From Lunularia cruciata (lineage: Eukaryota > Streptophyta > Marchantiopsida > Lunulariales > Lunulariaceae), in contig OX419757.1 in NCBI GenBank assembly GCA_948567375.1, positions 43,648,001-43,712,000 of the forward strand: DNA of 64,000 nucleotides, read 5' to 3'. Both the position numbers and the translations under genes were made by a program. Below are positions 58,204-64,000 of the stretch, in pieces. The first letter of the stretch is position 1. Each line of letters begins with the position of its first letter. The notes beneath the pieces were generated by a model, which worked only from the letters and a program-made list of their open reading frames with translations, did no database searches and was not told where the DNA came from.

Positions 58204-58792
58204 CACTTTTACTTGATAGAGTTAAGAGTCTCTTGCAGTAGGAAAGGCTCCAAGCTTCTCCTTTGATTGATGACTTTTGGTTTATTTTTGAAGAGTTTAC
58301 AACAACTCTATGATTACCACAACCATCAAGCTCTTATAGGGCTTTTGGACTAGTGTGCCTATGGTTCCCCTTATGACATATAGGGGATATAATTTTTATA
58401 ATATGCATTAAGAGGAGAGCACACTAGAGTTCATGATGAAGTTTGTGATATAATTACTCAAAGTTTTGGGCCTAGGTTCAGGTTGAGCATTGGTTTGATC
58501 TACTAGGACCACTTATACATTAGGTTTAGATGTATGTTGATACTTTCACAAATGAGCATAGCACCATGCATGATGTAATGGTCGCAAACTCATAGGCCCT
58601 CTATGAGTAGAGTCATTAGTATAAGCAAGCACACAGGCGGGAGCAGCAGCAACCATTGCCTCTAAGGGCAAGGAGGACCACTATATACCCCTTGTTATCC
58701 TCAAACGCCTTTGATCCCTTGGAAATTTAGATTTTTGGGTATCTTTATCACCTTTTCTCCTCAAGGAGGCAACACAAGGTTCCTTGCAGATG
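58204..58792. other. Spacer between the solo GypC LTR and GypP copy 2
   Basis: No ORF of note and no recognised repeat family, apart from the CACTTT target duplication at its left edge. Confidence 0.4.
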
Positions 58793-59460
58793 TTGTGTGT
58801 ATATACATTGCTACACAACATACATCGTTGTCAACATCACACACTATAGAAGCACAACTCACACATAAGTTATACATGAACTCTAAAGTGCCACAATAAT
58901 CAGTATTTTTACACAAATCAAATCACACTCAATTAGATTAGTACTTAATCCATCACTCAATAGTCTACCAAAAAATGGGCATTGATTACAGTCAAGTCAC
59001 ATCCACTCTAGCTAAGAGAATCCAAGTGAGAATCGCCGGCCTCTGTCCACCATAGCCAAGAACCCAAAGGCTCAACATTAGAGAAGTGAGCTCTCTAGAG
59101 ATGCACTTCAAAAAGTATACCCGTTGGACTTGAGCTAGGTCTCAAACCCTAATGGTCCCATTGACAACACATTTGACAATATGAATGGTGCTAAGTGATG
59201 GTGGGCCCCACTATGTAGTTAGTACCCAAACATGAAATCTGACCGTCAAAAAGTAGCCTATGAGTAACTACCAAAATACTCTTAACTACCAACACTACTA
59301 TTCCAAAATCCAAGCAATCTAAATGCAAAGCTAAAAATGGCATGACAATTGTTGTGCCTATATACATTGCTACACAACATATATTTTGTCAACATCACAC
59401 ACTATAGAAGCACAACTCACACATAAGTCATACATGGACTCTTAATTACCACAATTGCCT
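58793..59460 (-). repeat. GypP 3'-side block copy 2 (A–B–A)
   Basis: Unit A at about 58797–58895 and 59345–59455 (TATATACATTGCTACACAAC in both; CACACTATAGAAGCACAACT in both). Core B between them matches 45293–45739 and 54640–55077. Unit A begins TGT and ends ACA on the plus strand, so each A has LTR-like termini. Confidence 0.8.
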
Positions 59461-59639
59461 CCCTTTATTGGTAGTTAGGTCCCTCTAACTCTAAATAACC
59501 ATCTACTCCAAGTATATGGTATATCCTATGATGGGCAAAAGATCAGGAGACCGGGTGCTATCAAGCCCTATCATGAGTTGCCGGTCTGCAATCTATAGCA
59601 TATAAAGGATGAACTAGCTATAGATCAAGTACATCTAGG

Positions 59640-59924
59640 ACATAACCGATGTCCTTGAGGAACCACCATGAGGAGAGGAGTCATACATGCCATTTGTCAT
59701 CCTCTTGAACAACTATCACACACTAACATAGTAGCAGCTCAACTAGAGGAGCCACATAACACACACCACAAGCCTACACGTACAAGTGCCAAGCTTGGAT
59801 CCATAATACCATCAATGTTTGGGAGGAAGCATTGTCCACAATTTCTCACATGATCCTTCCAAACAATATCATCATGTCCTTCTAACACAAGGACTCCAGA
59901 TCGCAAAACCTCACACACTCTCAA
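59640..59924 (-). pseudogene. PHD-finger-like integrase tail of GypP, copy 2
   Basis: The frame at 59739–59924 reads VLVLEGHDDIVWKDHVRNCG, then LARVGLW-like text and CVLCGSSS. In a shifted frame QMACMTPLLMVVPQGHRLCP and RC follow. The Cys that is Phe in copy 1 is Cys here, which supports the PHD ligand pattern as ancestral. Frameshifts and a stop inactivate it. Confidence 0.6.
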
Positions 59925-60048
59925 GATAGTGCGGCACGTAGAAACATCAAGTGTTGTTGGTGCTATATCGTATTAGATATACATAGTCACATGGATGGAA
60001 TCAATGGATCAAGGGTCTATAACCTCCTCCTCAAATGGCAGCATAGCG

Positions 60049-60760
60049 TTAGGTATCCCTATGTTGAGCAATCACCAAGTTCTCAAAGGCCATCAGCATC
60101 ACTCTCCAAAAGATCTCTACCCATTGAGAACATACGCTCCATACATCTTGATCATGCAAATCCAACACTACAATAGCATCTTCACAAATGGCTGTAGGTA
60201 AAAGTGGATCTTGTCCATATAGTAGAAAGTAAGGAAAGAAGGATGTCAAGAAGACCGGCTAAATCAATAGCCCATGGCCAACCAAGGTAATTGGAGATCC
60301 TAATCTCCCAAGTGGCATCTTTGCAAACCATACTTTTGCAATTCTCTCTTTGTTGTCTGAACCACTCTCTCTGCTAAGCCATTTTCCTTGGAGTGATCTC
60401 AAGAGGTAGTTTGATGATCAATCAAAGCCTTGTCAAACAAGACCTGAAATTCTCCCAAGAACTTTGAACCCTGATCAATTGAAACCTTAGTTGGTGCACC
60501 AAAATGACTGAGAACCCGGTCTAGGAACAAGTAAGTCGTCCCTTCACTGGACCTGTCACAAAGTGCAACCAACTCAATCTACTTGGAGAACTGCTCCACC
60601 ATCACCAAAACATACCAATGATGTCTCACAATCAACGGTAAAGTTCTAGCAAAGTCCAAACTCCAATAGTAACCCAACCTATGATAGGTAATGGGTGTAA
60701 CTATGGTGTAGGAGCATTAAATAATACTCTAACTTGGTCCAAACCATACATCTTGCAACA
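60049..60760 (-). pseudogene. GypP integrase, copy 2
   Basis: The C-terminal part of the core reads MTSFFPYFLLYGQDPLLPTA with DLHDQDVWSVCSQWVEIFWR and MLMAFENLVIAQHRDT. Upstream the nucleotide sequence parallels the copy 1 integrase through the DDE region, but it is broken into short frames. Confidence 0.75.
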
Positions 60761-61202
60761 AACTACTAAACATCTGAACATTGGTCTGCATGGTGCCACA
60801 CAAATAATGACTTTGGAGTAAGCTAAATGTATGCTTTACTCCAAAATTTCCTAGCTCCTCATGAGCATGATGGACCAATTGTGGTTTTTGAGATAGAAGT
60901 AGTACTACTTGCACTCTACCATCCTCCCATATACAAAGAAGGTATTTGCACTCCAATCTGAACCGCTTAGCCCGTTGAAGAATATGGTCTCTCTCCTTAG
61001 CCCTAACTATACCACCCGCAACACCAATGCAAAGATATTCCATCACTAGGATATCATTATGAATGTCCCGCTGAACTATACCACTATCTCCACTCTCTAG
61101 ATCTATGATCTCAATAACTCCTCCTATATGCATTGAGAGAGATACCACCAAAGCCTTAGAAAATACACAAAGAAAGGCAAATGCATGCCAACTTGGCACC
61201 AT
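60729..61202 (-). pseudogene. GypP RNase H–integrase connector and zinc-binding region, copy 2
   Basis: A 157-codon frame. The start MVPSWHAFAFLCVFSKALVV is the connector. The end, LVHHAHEELGNFGVKHTFSL with LQSHYLCGTMQTNVQMFSSL, is the integrase H2C2 zinc-binding region (HEELGHFG..RT…W.GM), in which the final Cys pair is not intact. Confidence 0.75.
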
Positions 61203-61299
61203 CTCCTCATCTATCTCACCATGCCAACATGCTCTAGTCTGATCCTATTGGCTGGGACATGGGTTTCTACCCATCTATATCACACTTCATCATTCTAGG

Positions 61300-62500
61300 T
61301 CTGTAAATAACCATGAAATCATACTCCTATAAATTAGAGCCCATCGTGCAAGATTCCTTGAAAGCTTATCGGACTCCATCAACCACTTTAGTGGCTAATG
61401 ATCAATGTTGAGAGTAAAGGGATTATCAAATAGCTAACATCGGAAATGTATTATTGTCTATACTGCTACCAAGCACTCTCCCTCATATGAACTATATACT
61501 TCACCTCCACTTAATTGTTGGAGTGACTAGCATAGGCCACCACAAACTCCTTCCTCTCATCATCATGTTGGGTGAGCACTACTCCAAGCCCCAACATACT
61601 CCAATTAGTGTGAACCTAAAATGGTCATCCTCTGATTGGTCTCCTTAAAATAGGAGCAAATGTCAACCTCTCCTTGAGCTCTACAAAAGTTCTCTCTTAC
61701 TCATCTCTCCAACACCACTCTTGTGTAATCTTGGTCAGCTTTGCCAAGGCCTTGGCAATGGCACTAAATTGTCTAACATAGCAGCAATAGAAGTTTTCCA
61801 ACCCAAGGAATGCTCACACTCAACTCACATCCATAGACCAAGGAATACATGCAATATCCTCCACCTTGGTCTACTGAACACCAAGTCCTCTAGGGTAGAT
61901 AGTGTGACCTAAATAGTTAATCTGCTCATGGAAGAACCTACATTTCCTAGGATGTAATCTAAGTCCATGAGATCTCAACCTCTCAAACACCTCCAACAAT
62001 TGTCGTTCATGCTTCTCCATAGTAGTGCTATAGACCAAAATGTCATCAATATAGTTTTGTGCAAAATCCAATCCAACTAGGATCCTATCTAGGACCCTCC
62101 AGAACTTAACAAGAGCATTCTTTAACCTAAATGGTAAGAACCTCCACTAATATAACACATACTTTCCATGAGGATCAATAGCCCAAAATGTCATCTTGGA
62201 CTTATCCTCCTCCCTAATTGGCAGTTGATGATATCTTGCTCACAAATCCAAAGTATTGAAGACCTTTGCATGCCCAATTGCATCAAAGATCTCCTCTGGT
62301 GTAGGCATGGCATACCAATCAGCCCTAGTCTGTTGGTTGATAGGATAGTAATCTCCACACATCCGCTTATTTGTGTAGTTGCCATGCATATCCTTCTTGG
62401 ATAGAATCATTGTAGCTAATGCATACTCTCCATGTGAAATCTCCACCAAACCAGCCTTCAGAAGGTCATTACTCTGGCTCTAAATCAATGTTCTCTCCAT
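61300..62500 (-). pseudogene. GypP reverse transcriptase and RNase H, copy 2
   Basis: Frame 61871–62071: MDFAQNYIDDILVYSTTMEK with an intact YIDD palm motif, then RLRSHGLRLHPRKCRFF and INYLGHTIYPRGL (thumb). Frame 62240–62449: MCGDYYPINQQTRADWYAMP and TPEEIFDAIGHAKVFNTLDL. RNase H (about 61300–61500) is present only as nucleotide similarity to copy 1. Confidence 0.85.
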
Positions 62501-64000
62501 GTTACTATATTGATAGGAACATTGCTAGTCAGCTCAATTTGTTTACCATGTCCCTTTAGAGCACCCAAATCCTATATATCAAAGGCAAACCAACTCATGT
62601 AGTTCCTCAAGAACCTCCAAACTCTTTATCTTTCCTCTCTTGTAAGCTTGGGCCCCAGATCTGGCTCCCAAGTATCCTTTTTAACTATCATAGGAGTGGA
62701 AGACATACTGATTGGTTGCTACATTGGACCCTTGGGAGTAGTAGTATCATGCTCCCAACCACTAGAGGTCCCAACCTTAGTCTGAAAAACTCTCTCTACT
62801 TTGGTTACAAGCTCCATATGTCCTCTAGCTGCATCCCAAGTAGACCAAGGGTGTAATCCAAGTAGACCAAGTGTGTAATCCACATAGACCATGCTCACTT
62901 GGATAGACTCCATGTAGACCACTCGCTCTAGTAGCCACTAATTGTATCTTAAGAAAATCCTATCTACTTGGGCCACCGCCCTCAACATGTACTTGAATTG
63001 TCTTGATAGACACAAAGCTCACAAGTGTCTAAGTGGTGATGCCTATCAAATGCATCCTACGCTGCTCTGCCAAGCCAAGGCTCATAATCTAGATCAAATA
63101 GTTTAGGCCCATAGCCTGACCTAACACCTAATACTAAGAAGCCTCTTACACTACAAGAACAACTGTAATACTAGTGCAAAAACCTATCACCCGCTCTCTC
63201 TCATTGGTGTTGGGCTCCACCAACTGCTATAACTCTAAGTCTCAAACCCATTTAGGATCTCTCCCTCAAAAAGCATGGGAGTCTAGGAAACTCATAAGTG
63301 TGGGAAAAGCAGCTTTGCGCTATCCAACTATGTTCACGTGACTTTTCAACCACTCCCACTATCTAAGACTGACACCCAACATCCAAGATATCATCACCAA
63401 TGATGTGGTCTAATTGTTGAATCCCATCATAAGCGTGCTATAGAACCTCTCTAGGTAAGAGGTTTTTCCACCAAAGACAAAGACAATGAGCTCATGATCC
63501 CACTCTGGCTGCATCTAACAACACAACAAGTCCCATCCAAGAATAGACCTAATGGGCACTTGCCACTACCTAGGTGCAAGAATCACCCATCAAAAGAACG
63601 GTCTCCAAAATGTAAGCTGGATAAACGGATTAATGAACTTGGAGATGGCATAGTATCCATAACATCTCCCCAAACATACCAAAACAAGGATCTTGAAGAC
63701 CTAAACCTTGGCCAACACGTGTATATCCCTGACATGGCCATCCAAAAATCACCAAATAAATGAGACCATATCTCTCCAAATCTTGCGTTCCTAGCAAGGA
63801 AATATCTATTGAAAGGGTATGTTTGTAACCCTAGACTGTTGACATTGGCAATAACTTAGGATACCAATAGGCCTAGTGTGCCACATGATGTAGAGAGATT
63901 GGCCTAGCATTCTTATCTCTCTCCACATACAAGTGCCTCTATACTCATATACCCGCTTGTAGTCCCACAACTAGTCTAGTGCTAATCCCACTAAACAACT
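62501..64000 (-). pseudogene. GypP protease/gag-side region, copy 2, fragmented
   Basis: Parallels 48850–50400 of copy 1 at nucleotide level (for example AGTGGTGATGCCTATCAA, CTGCTCTGCCAAGCCAAGGC, CACATGATGTAGAGAGA). No recognisable domain survives in any frame. Confidence 0.6.

Larger units (their letters stand above)
58793..64000 (-). mobile_element. Ty3/gypsy element GypP, copy 2 (cut by the window end)
   Basis: Homologous to 45184–50400 in order and orientation: A–B–A block (58793–59460), PHD-like tail (59640–59924), integrase (60049–60760), connector (60729–61202), RNase H and RT (61300–62500), then fragmented upstream sequence to the window end. It has different disabling changes from copy 1, so the two descend from one source and decayed independently. 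Confidence 0.85.

Overview
This is nuclear DNA of a land plant. Spliced GT–AG genes, a plant-type MYC_N–bHLH regulator and dense, decayed Ty3/gypsy LTR retrotransposons all point that way. A non-flowering plant (bryophyte or lycophyte grade) is my best guess from the divergent regulator and the retroelement types, but the species cannot be fixed from sequence alone. I found no rRNA, tRNA gene, CRISPR array or bacterial-style operon.

Layout. 1–6804: a minus-strand Ty3/gypsy element (called GypA here), cut by the window start, with two complete LTRs side by side at its upstream end. 6805–8674: the 3' end of a plus-strand chromovirus (integrase tail, chromodomain, LTR 'B'), followed by a truncated second LTR. 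8675–15031: AT-rich repeat-derived DNA with two solo LTRs (11661–12401 and 12485–13100). 15032–20441: a complete minus-strand chromovirus (GypC) with both LTRs, a tRNA-iMet primer site, a polypurine tract and 5-bp target duplications. 20442–25973: mostly non-coding DNA with small tandem repeats. 25974–26155: a long hairpin. 26161–27990: a degenerate non-LTR-type reverse transcriptase. 28000–43967: a low-repeat island holding the one convincing host gene. 43968–44830: a second copy of the non-LTR RT. 45184–55077: a large degenerate minus-strand Ty3/gypsy element (GypP) whose integrase ends in a PHD-finger-like module. 55078–58792: spacer DNA, an LTR B copy, a third non-LTR RT fragment and a solo GypC LTR. 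58793–64000: a second GypP copy, cut by the window end.

The host gene (minus strand, coding exons within 35032–39392) can be assembled into seven exons with consistent phases. The predicted protein of about 933 residues has an N-terminal MYC_N (MYB-interacting) domain, a long Gln/Ser-rich middle, a bHLH with His-Glu-Arg DNA-contact residues and a C-terminal ACT-like fold. This is the architecture of bHLH subgroup IIIf, the R/TT8/GL3-type partners of R2R3-MYB and WD40 proteins in flavonoid-pigment and epidermal control. The gene model is my own reconstruction and has not been checked against transcripts.

The rest is mainly mobile-element history. The most interesting points are the PHD-like integrase tail of GypP, a perfect four-unit heat-shock element upstream of the TATA box in a GypC LTR, a repeat–core–repeat structure at the 3' side of both GypP copies, a separate zinc-knuckle ORF upstream of gag in GypA, an LTR–LTR tandem without an internal region, and a 182-bp near-perfect hairpin.
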